This document shows positions 1 through 10,054 of a stretch of DNA of 64,000 nucleotides, one piece after another. The stretch is from an uncultured Bacteroidota bacterium (GTDB lineage: Bacteria > Bacteroidota > Bacteroidia > Flavobacteriales > Flavobacteriaceae): positions 168,722-232,721 of the forward strand of contig CACMUP010000001.1 in the NCBI GenBank assembly GCA_902616905.1, written 5' to 3'. The notes below the pieces were generated by a model. That model saw only the letters and a list, made by a program, of their open reading frames with translations, was not told where the DNA came from and did no database searches. Positions within the stretch are counted from its first letter, which is position 1; each line of letters begins with the position of its first letter. The translations under genes and the position numbers were made by a program.

Positions 1-1244
1 GGCAAGAAAAGGTTATTCCTCAAATGAAAGAGCTTTTATCGAATTATGGAGAAATTAGTTTAATTTGGTTTGATATGTGGCTTCACCACGACGAGACAAT
101 AGTAACCAAAAAACAATTAATTCAGTTAAAAAAATTAATACGTAGCATGCAACCGAATTGTTTGATAAATTCTCGTTTAGGCTTATCAATGGAAGAAGAT
201 GCAGATGTTGATTTTAGAACTCTTGGCGATAATGAATTAGGAAAATATAAATACGACTATCCTTGGCAAACTCCGGCTACAGTTGCTCACTCTTGGGGGT
301 ATAATTCAAATGAAAATAAATGGAAATCAACAACATCAATATTAAAATCTTTAATTGGAAATGTGAGTCTTAACGGAAATCTTATGCTCAACATAGGACC
401 TAATTCAAATGGATCAGTACCATATGAAATAATAAAAAGGTTTGATGAGACAGGTAATTGGTTAAATTTTTATGGTAAATCAGTTTATAATTCTGGTGCT
501 TTTGATTTAAGAAATGATCTTCATGATTGGGGTCTCACAACCTATAAAAAAGATAAAAACGGGAAACACTATGTTTTTCTTAACATTTTTGACACCAATC
601 CAGGTAAAATTTTAAAATTTACTGGTATTACTGAAAGTCCTCAAAATGTAAATCTACTTTCAAAAAAATCAAAAATTAATTTGGAATTTAGTTTTAATAA
701 AGCTGTTATATCATTAAAAATTCCTGAGAAACTTCCCGATCCTTATGTCAATGTCGTTGAATTAGAATTTGACAATAAACCTGAGGTTGATGTAAAATTA
801 GTTGCTGAGAAAAAATATGGTGGCCGTTCATTGAATTATTTAAATACAATAACATATCAAGATAAAAGCCTTATGAATAAATCTGAAAGATACGGATCTG
901 TTCCTCCAAATATTGAAATCAAAGATTCACTTAACATGAAGTGGAAAATTTTTGTAGATAAACCATCAGTTTATAATTTAGACACTTCTTACAATTTTCA
1001 AAAAAAAATTACAGATGCATTTTTATCAATTAAAATAAATGACAAATATTTCAAACATAATTTTTGTTATACGGGTAAAACTGTTGGTGAACCAAATCAA
1101 AATTGGATAATAGACAGGTTTAACTCATTTAGATTAGGGCAAATAAAATTTGAATTCCCTGGATATTATATTATTGAAATGAAAATAAAAACCAATCCTC
1201 AGAATCCAATAAAATGGCAATGGTTGTGGATGGGTAAAATTTAA
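1..1244 (+). CDS. Alpha-L-fucosidase, GH29, C-terminal part (5' end outside window)
   Basis: The reading frame is open from the window edge; an in-frame ATG at 24 lies within the catalytic domain, so it is not the real start. The segment LIWFDMW matches the GH29 strand carrying the nucleophile aspartate, and the later block with SWGYN, LIGNVSLNGNLMLNIGPNSNG is typical of the end of the GH29 barrel. The last 150 or so residues form a beta-rich C-terminal domain ending near the final Trp-rich segment. GH29 enzymes release terminal L-fucose from glycans, usually in the periplasm or outside the cell. The family assignment is firm; linkage specificity cannot be read. It stands next to oxidative and esterase genes and shares the window with a sulfatase, which fits degradation of fucose-containing sulfated polysaccharide (inference). 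Confidence 0.9.
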   Translation, partial: QEKVIPQMKELLSNYGEISLIWFDMWLHHDETIVTKKQLIQLKKLIRSMQPNCLINSRLGLSMEEDADVDFRTLGDNELGKYKYDYPWQTPATVAHSWGYNSNENKWKSTTSILKSLIGNVSLNGNLMLNIGPNSNGSVPYEIIKRFDETGNWLNFYGKSVYNSGAFDLRNDLHDWGLTTYKKDKNGKHYVFLNIFDTNPGKILKFTGITESPQNVNLLSKKSKINLEFSFNKAVISLKIPEKLPDPYVNVVELEFDNKPEVDVKLVAEKKYGGRSLNYLNTITYQDKSLMNKSERYGSVPPNIEIKDSLNMKWKIFVDKPSVYNLDTSYNFQKKITDAFLSIKINDKYFKHNFCYTGKTVGEPNQNWIIDRFNSFRLGQIKFEFPGYYIIEMKIKTNPQNPIKWQWLWMGKI

Positions 1245-1573
1245 ATCTCTTAAAAATAATTTCTTTTACGTTTTCCTAATTTCTGTGATAAAACGTTTCT
1301 CTATATAAACCTTGATAAATTTATAGCAATGAATTAATTTTTAATAAATTTTTCGAAAACCTTTTATGAATTTTAACCCACTTGGATCCTAATTCTCCAC
1401 TCTTTTTTAAAAAAATTAAACCTACCAAATTTTGGTAAATTTTTTTTTGCATTCTCAAAAGCTTATTTTTTTATAATTATTCTGACCACTAAGTCAACAC
1501 TACTTTGGAAATAACTTCAATCTTTATGAGTTGACCAAGCCCCAAAATTTAATTAAGTTTAATTTAACTCTGA
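1245..1573. other. Intergenic, convergent gene ends, no gene seen
   Basis: AT-rich spacer between the 3' end of the fucosidase gene and the 3' end of the YHYH gene. I found no convincing ORF, RNA gene, or hairpin with a T-tract. Confidence 0.5.
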
Positions 1574-3103
1574 CTAGTCTCCTGTGTTAGAAGAATTTAG
1601 ATTTACATCAACACATGCCTTTTGATTGACAAATGATTCAGAATTTTCAGTTGAATCATCTTGTAAAGAACCATTATGAGGAAGATTACTAGTGCCTCCA
1701 TTTTCATCAACATATGTAAATGTGAATTTACAGTCTTCATCCCAATTGTAATTAACATAATATTTAATTCCATCAACTGTATATTCAAAAGAGAAAGCAT
1801 TAGTTCCTGTTTGAAAAAAACCTGTTACAGTTGCCCCAGCTACTGGTTTAAAACCATTGGAAGGTCTAATTGGATTTTGAGAGGGTTGAGGTTCAATCCC
1901 ATCGTTAATTATATTTATTTTTCCTACTACATATGGCATATAATAGGGTGAATCAGAGCTTGCATGATACATGTAATTCCCATTTTCGTCATACCTTCCA
2001 AAAGCATTATCTAATGGCTCATTTGTCAAACCATAAACAGGAAATCCGTCAAGACCGAAAGCAAGAGGTTGATTTTTTCCAACAATATCTTCTAAATGAG
2101 TAGGTATCATATGATAATGATAATCATCTCCTCTTCCAAAATGTCCACCCCAGTTATCAAGCTCTCCTTTTTCATATGCATTTTCTCCTCTGTTGTTTAA
2201 AACATTAAATATTGGAACACCGTTTATAGCTATTGCAATTGCACCTCTAAATAAATTTACAGATGTATCTATTGGGGAAACAGATAATTCTGGCTTTAAT
2301 GGAATTTGCCAACTATTATCTCCTGTATAATTTTGAGGTATTGGAACTTGTTCTTGCCAAGATGTAATTCCAACACCCATTTGATGCTCAGGCCAACTAT
2401 ATGAATTTACATAAAAATATTCATCATCATTAGTAATTGTAACCTCTGAAAAATCGTCAAAATATGTTTTTATAGCTTCTAAATAATCGTCCTCGGAACT
2501 TATTTGCGGGTTATTATTATTATTATTATTATTATTGGCTGAAGAAGTGTTGTCACTAGAAGCGTCGTTTTGTGAATCTTCATTTGATACCTGATCTACT
2601 ATTTGTTCATTAGGACCAGATATAACTTCTTCTGAATTGCAGGCAATAAATATAAGAAATGAAAGGGATAAAAAACTAAAAATTAGAGATAATGTTTTGT
2701 TTTGATTAGGCAAAAATTGAAAAATTAGAAATGAAAAAACAATTAAAAAAACAATTAAAAACACATTGTACTTTTTAGCAATAAAACTCTTGTTTATAAT
2801 TCTTTCAATTTTTTTGGATGAAAATTTCCTATTAATTTTTTCTGCTATTTTATGCCTTTTTAAAATAAGAAGCTGGTCTTCCATAGAAAATTCACTCAAA
2901 TCATAATTAAGAACAATATTAGTTTTGAGTTCCTTCAAAAACACACTATTGCCGTCATATGAAATAAATTTGGCTTCCAAAGGCTCTAGTGATTCCTGTA
3001 GAAACCATTTATCGCTTTCATGTGAGTGAATTCTATATTCGTGGGCATTCAAATTAACTGAATAAAATATTAAAAACGTTAAGGATATAAATAGTTTTTT
3101 CAT
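1574..3103 (-). CDS. YHYH-domain protein with N-terminal SHD1-like domain and two membrane segments
   Basis: Start set at the ATG giving MKKLFISLTFLIF, a clear signal peptide; a longer frame exists but adds 22 implausible residues. Domain order: signal peptide; an SHD1 (SLA1 homology 1)-like stretch with AKFISYDGNSVFLK and LSEFSMEDQ; two hydrophobic helices, the second ending LSFLIFIAC, which looks like an internal lipobox; a Ser/Asn-rich linker with nine consecutive Asn; then a C-terminal YHYH domain (Pfam YHYH family) with GDDYHYHMIP and LAFGLDGFPVYG. YHYH function is not established. The order suggests fusion of a small membrane protein to a YHYH lipoprotein. A second YHYH protein is encoded at 15804-16613. 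The domain call is strong; the role is unknown. Confidence 0.85.
   Translation of the reverse strand: MKKLFISLTFLIFYSVNLNAHEYRIHSHESDKWFLQESLEPLEAKFISYDGNSVFLKELKTNIVLNYDLSEFSMEDQLLILKRHKIAEKINRKFSSKKIERIINKSFIAKKYNVFLIVFLIVFSFLIFQFLPNQNKTLSLIFSFLSLSFLIFIACNSEEVISGPNEQIVDQVSNEDSQNDASSDNTSSANNNNNNNNNPQISSEDDYLEAIKTYFDDFSEVTITNDDEYFYVNSYSWPEHQMGVGITSWQEQVPIPQNYTGDNSWQIPLKPELSVSPIDTSVNLFRGAIAIAINGVPIFNVLNNRGENAYEKGELDNWGGHFGRGDDYHYHMIPTHLEDIVGKNQPLAFGLDGFPVYGLTNEPLDNAFGRYDENGNYMYHASSDSPYYMPYVVGKINIINDGIEPQPSQNPIRPSNGFKPVAGATVTGFFQTGTNAFSFEYTVDGIKYYVNYNWDEDCKFTFTYVDENGGTSNLPHNGSLQDDSTENSESFVNQKACVDVNLNSSNTGD
2511..2536. repeat. TTA trinucleotide microsatellite in coding sequence
   Basis: Eight TTA units followed by TTG; on the coding (minus) strand this encodes nine asparagines in the linker before the YHYH domain. 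Unit length is three, so slippage would change linker length without breaking the frame. Confidence 0.9.
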
Positions 3104-3360
3104 CTGTTTGTTAAAAATAAAAAAATATGTTGAAATTCTTAAAGACTTTAGGATAGTGGGGAACTTCAATCATTTATTTTCCTTACCCTTTAAAACTAAT
3201 CAAATGCGAATAATTTACTTCCTGCGAGATTTTCACTCTCAGGAGTACGAATATCATATTGATCAAAATAATTTTTTTCAAATTGTCTATTTGAAGAAGA
3301 TATAAATTCTAAATAAGTTATACTATTTGTACATTTTATATAGTTAGTTACTAAACATAA

Positions 3361-5538
3361 CTAGTTTAGGGAATAAGCCACATAGGAGTCCCCTGACTTT
3401 GTTCCCATTTTTCCGCCTCCACATGCAATAACAATATATTGCTTTCCGTCTAATTTATAAGTTATTGGTGTTGCATATCCACCGGCAGGTAATTTACTTT
3501 TCCACAACTCTTCTCCTGTTATTTTATCAAAAGCCCTAAAAGATTCATCATTCGTCGCACCTATAAAAATTAGTCCCCCTGCAGTAAGAATTGGGCCACC
3601 ATAATTTTCGGTTCCTGTTTTTGGAAAACCAAGCTTTGTTAATTCATCGTATTCACCTAGTGGAACTTGCCAGACAATCTCACCTATATTTAAATCAATT
3701 GCATTTAGTGTTCCCCAAGGAGGTTTAATTGCAGGATATCCATTCTCATCCATAAAACGGCCATAATAATTAACCGAATAAGGTGAAAAATTAGGATCAA
3801 TTTCTTGTAATGAAGCTACTTTAATATTTACACTATCGTCTTCTAAAAGGTATGCGGATAGAAGATCAATTTGAGTTTTTGAAACTTGAGGCATGGGCAT
3901 CATGCTTCCTTTCCCTTTAGAAATTATAGATGCTAGATTCAGGGCATTATATCTACTCTCGAGATTTTTTAAACTAGGAATATTAGACATTCCGTTTAAA
4001 TCAGCACCATGACATCTCGAGCACTGTTGATTATAAATAACTTTTCCATAATCTTTTATTTTATCTCCATTTTCCAAAGATGAAAAATCAACTTTTTTTG
4101 CAATCGAAACCCATGGCATTTCATTTGAGTTTACATAAAGCCAATTAGTTAAGGGGTCATATGCGGCCCCACCCCATTCAGCACCACCATCTAAACCTGG
4201 AAATGTTACTGATCTCATTTTTTCGCTATGTGGAATAAATTGGCCCTCTGAATTTAAAGTTTCCCAAACCTCTTTAACCGTTTTATCAAGTATTTTATCT
4301 TTTTGAGTTGGAGTCCAAGCAAGCATGGCTTTAGCATTTGGAAACATATCATTAATTAGGTCTTTTGTAAATTCTTGTCTTGCAAAAGGGGGAATGTGAG
4401 TTGGTAAAGGTTGGGTTGGCCAAGACTTTTCTCCATCAAGTTTTGCAGATTTAACGGGAATTTCTTCTATTGGATATATCGGCTTACCAGTTAATCGGTC
4501 AAAAATAAACAGGTGTCCTGACTTTGTTACTTGTGTTATGGCTTTTATCTTATTTCCATTTCGATTTATTTCAACCAAATTAGGTGGAGCCGGCAGGTCT
4601 CTATCCCAGAGATCATGATGAATGAATTGAAAATGCCATATTCGTTCTCCGTTTTTTGCATTAAGTGCGATCAAAGAATTAGCAAATAAATTTTCTCCAG
4701 ACCTGTTACCGCCCCAGAAATCATATGATGCCGAACCTGTTGGAATGTAAGCGATACCAGTAGACTCGTCTAGAGTCATTCCAGCCCACGAATTTGCACC
4801 TCCCATATGTTTCCAAGCATCTTTTGGCCATGTTTCATAACCATATTCTCCGGGGTGTGGGATAGTATTAAACCTCCACACCATTTGACCAGTATTGAGG
4901 TCGTAAGCACGAATGTGACCGGGAGATGCTCCTGGGCCCTCATGGACTCTAGAACCTTGAATTAAAATATTGTCATAAACAACTCCTGGTGTGTTGGCTA
5001 TGACGATCATCTCATTATATGGGCGGCCTAAGTTTTTTCTAAGATCTACTTTTCCATTTTCTCCAAAATTTTTTTCAGACTTTCCTGTCAATGCGTCTAC
5101 AGCGTATATATAGCTTCCGGAGGTGTAGACAATTCTTCCATCTTGACCATCATTCCAATAAATTAATCCTCTGTTGACACCCCACCAACCTGGACCAGCA
5201 TCCCTACCATGATCAAATTCCCAAATTTTTTTTCCAGTTTTTGCATTGATTGCAAAAAGCTTAGTTAAAGGATTTGTACCATACAATATTGTATCAATAA
5301 CAATTGGGCTACATTGTATTTGAGTTGTATTTTTAGAATTATGAATACCTCCAGATTTATATTCCCAAACTTTTTTTAAGCTTTTTACGTTTTTAGTATT
5401 TACCTGACTCAAACTTGAATAATGACTTCTGGATTTGTCACCTAAATATTCATTCCAGCTTTTGAAATCGTTTTCAACTTCAATTGAAGTGCAGTTTATT
5501 AATAAAAGCAGAATAGAAAAGAAAGTTAATTTTCTCAT
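3361..5538 (-). CDS. PQQ-dependent dehydrogenase (quinoprotein) with cytochrome c domain, lipoprotein
   Basis: 725 residues, the usual size of membrane-associated quinoprotein dehydrogenases of the glucose/alcohol dehydrogenase superfamily. The N-terminus MRKLTFFSILLLLINC ends in a lipobox, so an outer- or inner-membrane-anchored periplasmic lipoprotein is expected. Repeated Trp-docking propeller motifs are seen, such as AINAKTGKKIWEF, AYDLNTGQMVWRF and AFDKITGEELWKS. A c-type heme site CSRCHG lies near residue 505, with a likely distal Met in GSMMPMP. The enzyme should oxidise a sugar or alcohol in the periplasm and pass electrons through its own heme; the substrate cannot be told from sequence. 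No pqq synthesis genes are in the window. Confidence 0.9.
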   Translation of the reverse strand: MRKLTFFSILLLLINCTSIEVENDFKSWNEYLGDKSRSHYSSLSQVNTKNVKSLKKVWEYKSGGIHNSKNTTQIQCSPIVIDTILYGTNPLTKLFAINAKTGKKIWEFDHGRDAGPGWWGVNRGLIYWNDGQDGRIVYTSGSYIYAVDALTGKSEKNFGENGKVDLRKNLGRPYNEMIVIANTPGVVYDNILIQGSRVHEGPGASPGHIRAYDLNTGQMVWRFNTIPHPGEYGYETWPKDAWKHMGGANSWAGMTLDESTGIAYIPTGSASYDFWGGNRSGENLFANSLIALNAKNGERIWHFQFIHHDLWDRDLPAPPNLVEINRNGNKIKAITQVTKSGHLFIFDRLTGKPIYPIEEIPVKSAKLDGEKSWPTQPLPTHIPPFARQEFTKDLINDMFPNAKAMLAWTPTQKDKILDKTVKEVWETLNSEGQFIPHSEKMRSVTFPGLDGGAEWGGAAYDPLTNWLYVNSNEMPWVSIAKKVDFSSLENGDKIKDYGKVIYNQQCSRCHGADLNGMSNIPSLKNLESRYNALNLASIISKGKGSMMPMPQVSKTQIDLLSAYLLEDDSVNIKVASLQEIDPNFSPYSVNYYGRFMDENGYPAIKPPWGTLNAIDLNIGEIVWQVPLGEYDELTKLGFPKTGTENYGGPILTAGGLIFIGATNDESFRAFDKITGEELWKSKLPAGGYATPITYKLDGKQYIVIACGGGKMGTKSGDSYVAYSLN

Positions 5539-5632
5539 GATATTAAATTAATTAATTGAAAAGTAAAATCATAATAATAAAGTTGATTTGTCTAATCTGA
5601 TATTTTGTCAATTTTAATTTCAAAGCCTTAAA

Positions 5633-6526
5633 TTATCTTTTACCATTTAAATCATATCTAGATAAAAAATTCCAAACTAATTCTGATGTATTTTTATCTT
5701 GGAAAGTTGACACAAACCATAAATGATCTCCACCAATATATTTAAAGTGTTCAACAGAAACTGAGTTATTTCCATTATCATAAACATAATGTTCGATTTT
5801 AATTTCCCCACTATTATCAAAATTTACAATTGGCTCTGAATTTGTGTTATTAAAATTTATCCAGTATTCTATGGTGTTTTGAACTGAATTGTAATAGTCA
5901 TTACCGTTGTAAGGTAAATCGAAATCATCTGTTCCATGCAAATGTATTACTGGCATTGGGTGTGCGGTAGGTCCAGTGCAATCTAGCATTACACCTGATA
6001 CTGAAGCCATTGCAGCAATTAGTTCGCTTTTATGATTGGCAAGTCCATAGGCCATCATTCCTCCGTTAGAATAACCTACTGCGTAAATTCTTTCTAAATC
6101 AATGTTGTAATCGGAGGATATTTTCAAAATAAGAGTTTCAATAAATCCAAAATCGTTAACATCACTTTTATTATCTCCTTCATTAGGACATGCGTTCCAA
6201 TGTGATTCTCCGTCAAGATCAAGTCCTTGAGGGTAGATTAAAATAAAAGTTTCAGATTCTGATAAAAAACGCATATCTGCTTCATTCATATATTGATATG
6301 CATCTCCATTAAATCCGTGAAAATTTAAAACAACAGGAACAGAAATTGAACCATCATACGAATCTGGTACATATAAAATATACTCTCTGTTTACACCCTC
6401 ATGAATTATTGTTTGAAAGTTGGAAGTCGAAATGTCTGATTTTGAATAATTTTTAGCTTCACTATTTACACAACTACATGTTAAAAAAAACGAAATCATT
6501 AAAAAAAATATTTCTTTTTTTTTCAT
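5633..6526 (-). CDS. PHB-depolymerase-family esterase, exported lipoprotein (LpqC-like)
   Basis: 297 residues with an N-terminal hydrophobic segment ending in a Cys (LTCSC), consistent with a lipoprotein. The alpha/beta-hydrolase features are VVLNFHGFNGDAYQYMNE (oxyanion region), GYSNGGMMAYGLA with nucleophile Ser near residue 152, HLHGTDDFDLPY (acid region) and GGDHLW (catalytic His). This layout matches the LpqC / PHB depolymerase / CE1-like esterases that cleave polyester or feruloyl and acetyl esters. It is encoded on the same strand as the PQQ dehydrogenase, about 95 bases upstream of it, so both may be co-transcribed. Substrate unknown. Confidence 0.85.
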   Translation of the reverse strand: MKKKEIFFLMISFFLTCSCVNSEAKNYSKSDISTSNFQTIIHEGVNREYILYVPDSYDGSISVPVVLNFHGFNGDAYQYMNEADMRFLSESETFILIYPQGLDLDGESHWNACPNEGDNKSDVNDFGFIETLILKISSDYNIDLERIYAVGYSNGGMMAYGLANHKSELIAAMASVSGVMLDCTGPTAHPMPVIHLHGTDDFDLPYNGNDYYNSVQNTIEYWINFNNTNSEPIVNFDNSGEIKIEHYVYDNGNNSVSVEHFKYIGGDHLWFVSTFQDKNTSELVWNFLSRYDLNGKR

Positions 6527-6933
6527 TTAAAAATGTTTTTAGTTTTAATGCATAATCAATTTGTCTAACAGAATTTTACTGGAAATTTAGAAATAATCAT
6601 TTTTGAAATTATCAAAACAACTTGCTTTTTCATTTGTAAAACCATACGTTAATAAATTAATCATAATATAATAGAAGGCACGCAAATTATTGTGTGCATA
6701 CAGGGGGACTTAAACACCCCTTGCAATTTCTGTAAATCCTTATAAAATGTGATATTTTTTTGTCATTTTTTAAAGATCAGTGTGTTTAATAATTTCAAGT
6801 CTATCTATGTGCTTTATATCAATTTTCAAATCTTTTAGAAAATTGCTCAATATTTTAAAACTACATTAATAAAATTACATCAAAACTTTCTTTTTATATT
6901 TAATTAAATAACAATAACAACAAATATTTTAAA
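6527..6933. other. Divergent intergenic region with two adjacent hairpins
   Basis: No ORF is supported. A stem of eight pairs (GCACGCAA with TTGTGTGC, loop of four) lies at 6678-6697 and is followed directly by a second potential stem AGGGG/CCCCT at 6702-6721. Neither is followed by a clear T-tract on either strand, so they are not typical terminators. They sit between divergently transcribed genes and could be regulatory. Confidence 0.4.
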
Positions 6934-7476
6934 ATGTCACAGGTCAAAGTTCTAATAAATTATGTTGAAAAATCGCGAGCTAGCTATTTAAATACGGTAC
7001 AAAAACTTTCAAAGGATAATATAAAGTTCAAAAAAAACGAATATTCTTGGAATATAATTGAAATAACAGAACACCTTTACTGGGCAGAATTTTTGGGAAT
7101 TGCTGTTATGGCAAAGGTTCTAAATGAAATTTTAGAGGGTAAAAAAGAGCTTAAATATGACTCAAAAAATAAAGATTTGTCGATAGAAAAAATAGTTGAT
7201 TTAACATGGAAAGAAAAGGAAAAAGTTCCTGATATTGCAGCCCCGCGGATTAGGGGGTCATTTAAATTTTGGATCACTTCATTTATTAGTCTTGAAAATA
7301 TTCTTTTTGAATTTGGAAATAAACTAACAGATGATATGTTACGCGTTATTGCCCACGCACATCCTATTTCTGGTGAATTAGACTTTCATCAAAGGCTTGA
7401 ATTTCTTCGATATCATATAGACAGACATCATTTACAAGCAAAAAGGAATATTAAAAATTTTCTTGGAGCTGATTAA
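6934..7476 (+). CDS. DinB-family (DinB_2-like) protein
   Basis: 180 residues forming a predicted four-helix bundle. The metal-binding histidine pattern of DinB/YfiT proteins is visible: EITEHLYWAE near residue 48 and the late pair in YHIDRHHLQAKR. Such proteins bind a divalent metal and some act as thiol-dependent transferases; most are of unknown function. There is no signal peptide, so it is cytoplasmic. It stands alone, with about 400 bases upstream and about 200 before the next gene. The family assignment is good but the substrate cannot be inferred. Confidence 0.8.
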   Translation: MSQVKVLINYVEKSRASYLNTVQKLSKDNIKFKKNEYSWNIIEITEHLYWAEFLGIAVMAKVLNEILEGKKELKYDSKNKDLSIEKIVDLTWKEKEKVPDIAAPRIRGSFKFWITSFISLENILFEFGNKLTDDMLRVIAHAHPISGELDFHQRLEFLRYHIDRHHLQAKRNIKNFLGAD

Positions 7477-7672
7477 AACTTAAATAATTATTTGTTTTTG
7501 GGGGAGTTTTAGAAAAATTAGTTTTTAATATTATTGTATTTTTTATTATTGTATTTGACAAATCTTTAAAAAAAAGAACAAATAATAATTAATATTCAAT
7601 TTTTTACTTTCTCCTAGTAGATTATTATTAATATAGTCGAGGTAATTTATATTTTAGAATCAAACAACTTAT

Positions 7673-9115
7673 TTGAACGATTTACTAGCAAATTACGAGC
7701 AATATCCGAATACATGGGATGAAATGTTTGATGTTTCTGGGAAAGTAAGAACAAATTATTCCCATTTTGGTAAATTTTTGAGTGAGGCTAAGCTTGATAG
7801 TCTCAATCAGATGAAGGAATTCTCAAATCAATTTTTTAAAAATCAGGGAGTAACTTTTACAGTTTATCACGATAATAAGGGTGTCGAAAGAATATTTCCA
7901 TTTGATATAATACCTAGAATAATAAACTTTAATGAATGGGAAATAATTGAAAAAGGTATTATTCAAAGAATCACTGCACTTAATCTTTTTTTGAAAGATG
8001 TATATCATGAAAAATTTATAATCAAAGATGAAGTTATACCTGCAAGTCTGTTAATTAATAATGATTGTTACCTCAGACAAATGATGAGACTTGAAGTACC
8101 AAAAAATATTTATACACACATATCAGGTGTTGATTTAATAAGAGATAAAAATGGCGAATTGTTTGTCTTAGAGGATAATTTAAGAACTCCTTCTGGGGTA
8201 AGTTATATGCTTGAAAATCGTGAGATTACTAGGAGGTTATATCCCAATTTAATGCCAAAACATAAAGTTCAGCCTGTAGACAATTATCCCCAAATTTTGT
8301 ATCAACAACTTAAAACACTAGTTGATAAGAATGATCCAGAAATTGTATTATTAACTCCAGGATTATATAACTCAGCCTATTACGAGCATACAACCTTAGC
8401 AAGGTTGATGGGTGTTGAGTTAGTCGAAGGTAGTGATCTTGTATTAGATAATAATATGGTTTTTATGAAAACAGCTAGTGGTAATAAGAAAGTTGATATT
8501 ATCTACAGACGTATAGACGATGATTTTTTGGATCCATTAAGTTTTAATACTGACAGCATTCTTGGTCTAGCAGGTATAATGGAGGCTTATAGACAAGGAA
8601 ATGTCTGTATTGTTAATGCACCTGGAACTGGAATTGCTGATGATAAAGCAATATATTCTTATGTTCCAAAAATGATCAATTACTATTTAAATGAAAAACC
8701 AATTTTGAAAAACATAGAAACCTATCATTTATCTAACAGTGAACAAAAAGATTACGTTAAAAATAACATAAATAATATGGTAATTAAAAAAACAGATGGT
8801 AGTGGTGGTTATGGAATGTTAATGGGAAATAAAGCATCTGAAGATGAAATAGACATTTACTTTAAGCAAATAAAAAAAAATCCAAACAACTTTATTGCTC
8901 AGCCAATTCTAAACCTTTCAACAAGCCCATGTGTGATTGATAAGAAGTTAGTTCCAAGGTGCATTGATTTAAGACCATTTGCTATCTACGGTTCAGAAAA
9001 AATAAAAGTTTGTCCGGGAGGTCTATCAAGAGTTGCAATGAAAAAAAAATCACTTATAGTGAATAGTTCACAAGGAGGTGGAAGTAAAGATACTTGGGTA
9101 ATCAGAAAACACTAA
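7673..9115 (+). CDS. Circularly permuted type 2 (CPT2) ATP-grasp protein
   Basis: 480 residues, matching the family length. The TTG start is the first one that gives the full family N-terminus (NYEQYPNTWDEMFD); no ATG is available upstream. Family signatures seen are LVLTPGLYNSAYYEHTTLARLMG-like text in the middle, VDIIYRRIDDDFLDPL, and near residue 377 the glycine-rich ATP loop TDGSGGYGM, with PRCIDLRPFA and PGGLSRVA near the end. CPT2 ATP-grasp proteins are predicted to form peptide or amide bonds. It is followed two bases after its stop by the alpha-E gene and then a transglutaminase gene, the classic conserved triad. That triad is thought to make and process a short peptide tag or peptide product (family knowledge, not proven here). 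Confidence 0.9.
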   Translation: MNDLLANYEQYPNTWDEMFDVSGKVRTNYSHFGKFLSEAKLDSLNQMKEFSNQFFKNQGVTFTVYHDNKGVERIFPFDIIPRIINFNEWEIIEKGIIQRITALNLFLKDVYHEKFIIKDEVIPASLLINNDCYLRQMMRLEVPKNIYTHISGVDLIRDKNGELFVLEDNLRTPSGVSYMLENREITRRLYPNLMPKHKVQPVDNYPQILYQQLKTLVDKNDPEIVLLTPGLYNSAYYEHTTLARLMGVELVEGSDLVLDNNMVFMKTASGNKKVDIIYRRIDDDFLDPLSFNTDSILGLAGIMEAYRQGNVCIVNAPGTGIADDKAIYSYVPKMINYYLNEKPILKNIETYHLSNSEQKDYVKNNINNMVIKKTDGSGGYGMLMGNKASEDEIDIYFKQIKKNPNNFIAQPILNLSTSPCVIDKKLVPRCIDLRPFAIYGSEKIKVCPGGLSRVAMKKKSLIVNSSQGGGSKDTWVIRKH

Positions 9116-9117
9116 AA

Positions 9118-10053
9118 ATGTTAAGTCGAGTAGCAAATAATTTATTTTGGATGGATAGATACATGGAAAGAAGCTATGGTCTATTAAATCTTATTAAAAC
9201 AAATTATAATTCAACTTTAGATTCTGGCGATTACTTATCTTGGAACAAAATTATGTTCACATATTTAGCAATCCGAAGTGAAAATGAATATAAAAATCAC
9301 CAAGATTCAATATCAACAATATTTTTCATTTTGTTTGACAAAAAAAATCCAAACACCCTATTTAATATGGTAGTTAAAGCTAGAGAAAATGCTAGAAGTG
9401 TCCAAGAACATATTTCTAGAGAACTCTGGTTATCAGTTAACAAATTTTTTCTCCATCTTACTGAGGAAGACATGATTCTTAATTATAAAAAGAGTGACCC
9501 AATAACTATAGTGAACGAACTTCTTCAATTTAGTCACATCTATTATAGCGTTGCGGATATTACTCAAGAAAGAGGAACAGCATATTGTTTTATGAATTTA
9601 GGAAAATATTTAGAACGAGTGGTTCAGAGTATAGATTTTTTAAACCTTAGAATTATTAGTCTTGATGACGAAAAAGAGGATTTATATGAAAGCTATTTCT
9701 TTAAAAATTTATTAATTTCAATAGGAGGGTATCAACTATATTTAAAAACCTATAAATCAATCTATAAAATAGAAAATGTGGTAAAAATGATTGCTGTAAA
9801 TGAAAATTTTCCTAGATCAATTATTTATAGTGTCAATAAATTAAATGTGCATATTGGAAGGCTTAATGAGTTTAATCAAATAAAAGCGAGTGAATTAAAC
9901 TTCACCGTTGGCAAACTAAAAAATCATTTGAAATATTCTACTATTGAGTCAATCAAACAAAATGGCCTTGAGCAGTTTTTAGATGATATTAAGTATGAAT
10001 TAAATAAAATTTCAAATATTATTAACAAAACTTACTTCAATCAGATTTTTTGA
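9118..10053 (+). CDS. Alpha-E domain-containing protein (DUF403)
   Basis: The start is placed at the ATG giving MLSRVANNLFWMDRYMERS, which is the family consensus beginning; an upstream TTG would overlap the preceding gene. The protein is all alpha-helical, 311 residues, and has the recurrent RENARSVQEHISRELW segment near residues 85-100 and AYCFMNLGKYLERV. Alpha-E proteins are nearly always encoded beside CPT2 ATP-grasp and transglutaminase-like genes and are considered part of the same predicted peptide-synthesis system. Two bases separate it from the upstream gene and one base from the downstream gene, so translation is probably coupled. Confidence 0.9.
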   Translation: MLSRVANNLFWMDRYMERSYGLLNLIKTNYNSTLDSGDYLSWNKIMFTYLAIRSENEYKNHQDSISTIFFILFDKKNPNTLFNMVVKARENARSVQEHISRELWLSVNKFFLHLTEEDMILNYKKSDPITIVNELLQFSHIYYSVADITQERGTAYCFMNLGKYLERVVQSIDFLNLRIISLDDEKEDLYESYFFKNLLISIGGYQLYLKTYKSIYKIENVVKMIAVNENFPRSIIYSVNKLNVHIGRLNEFNQIKASELNFTVGKLKNHLKYSTIESIKQNGLEQFLDDIKYELNKISNIINKTYFNQIF

Positions 10054-10054
10054 C

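Noticed and set aside
2511-2536. Microsatellite as an on/off phase-variation switch
   Set aside because: The repeat unit is three bases and in frame, so slippage cannot switch the gene off; only linker length would vary.
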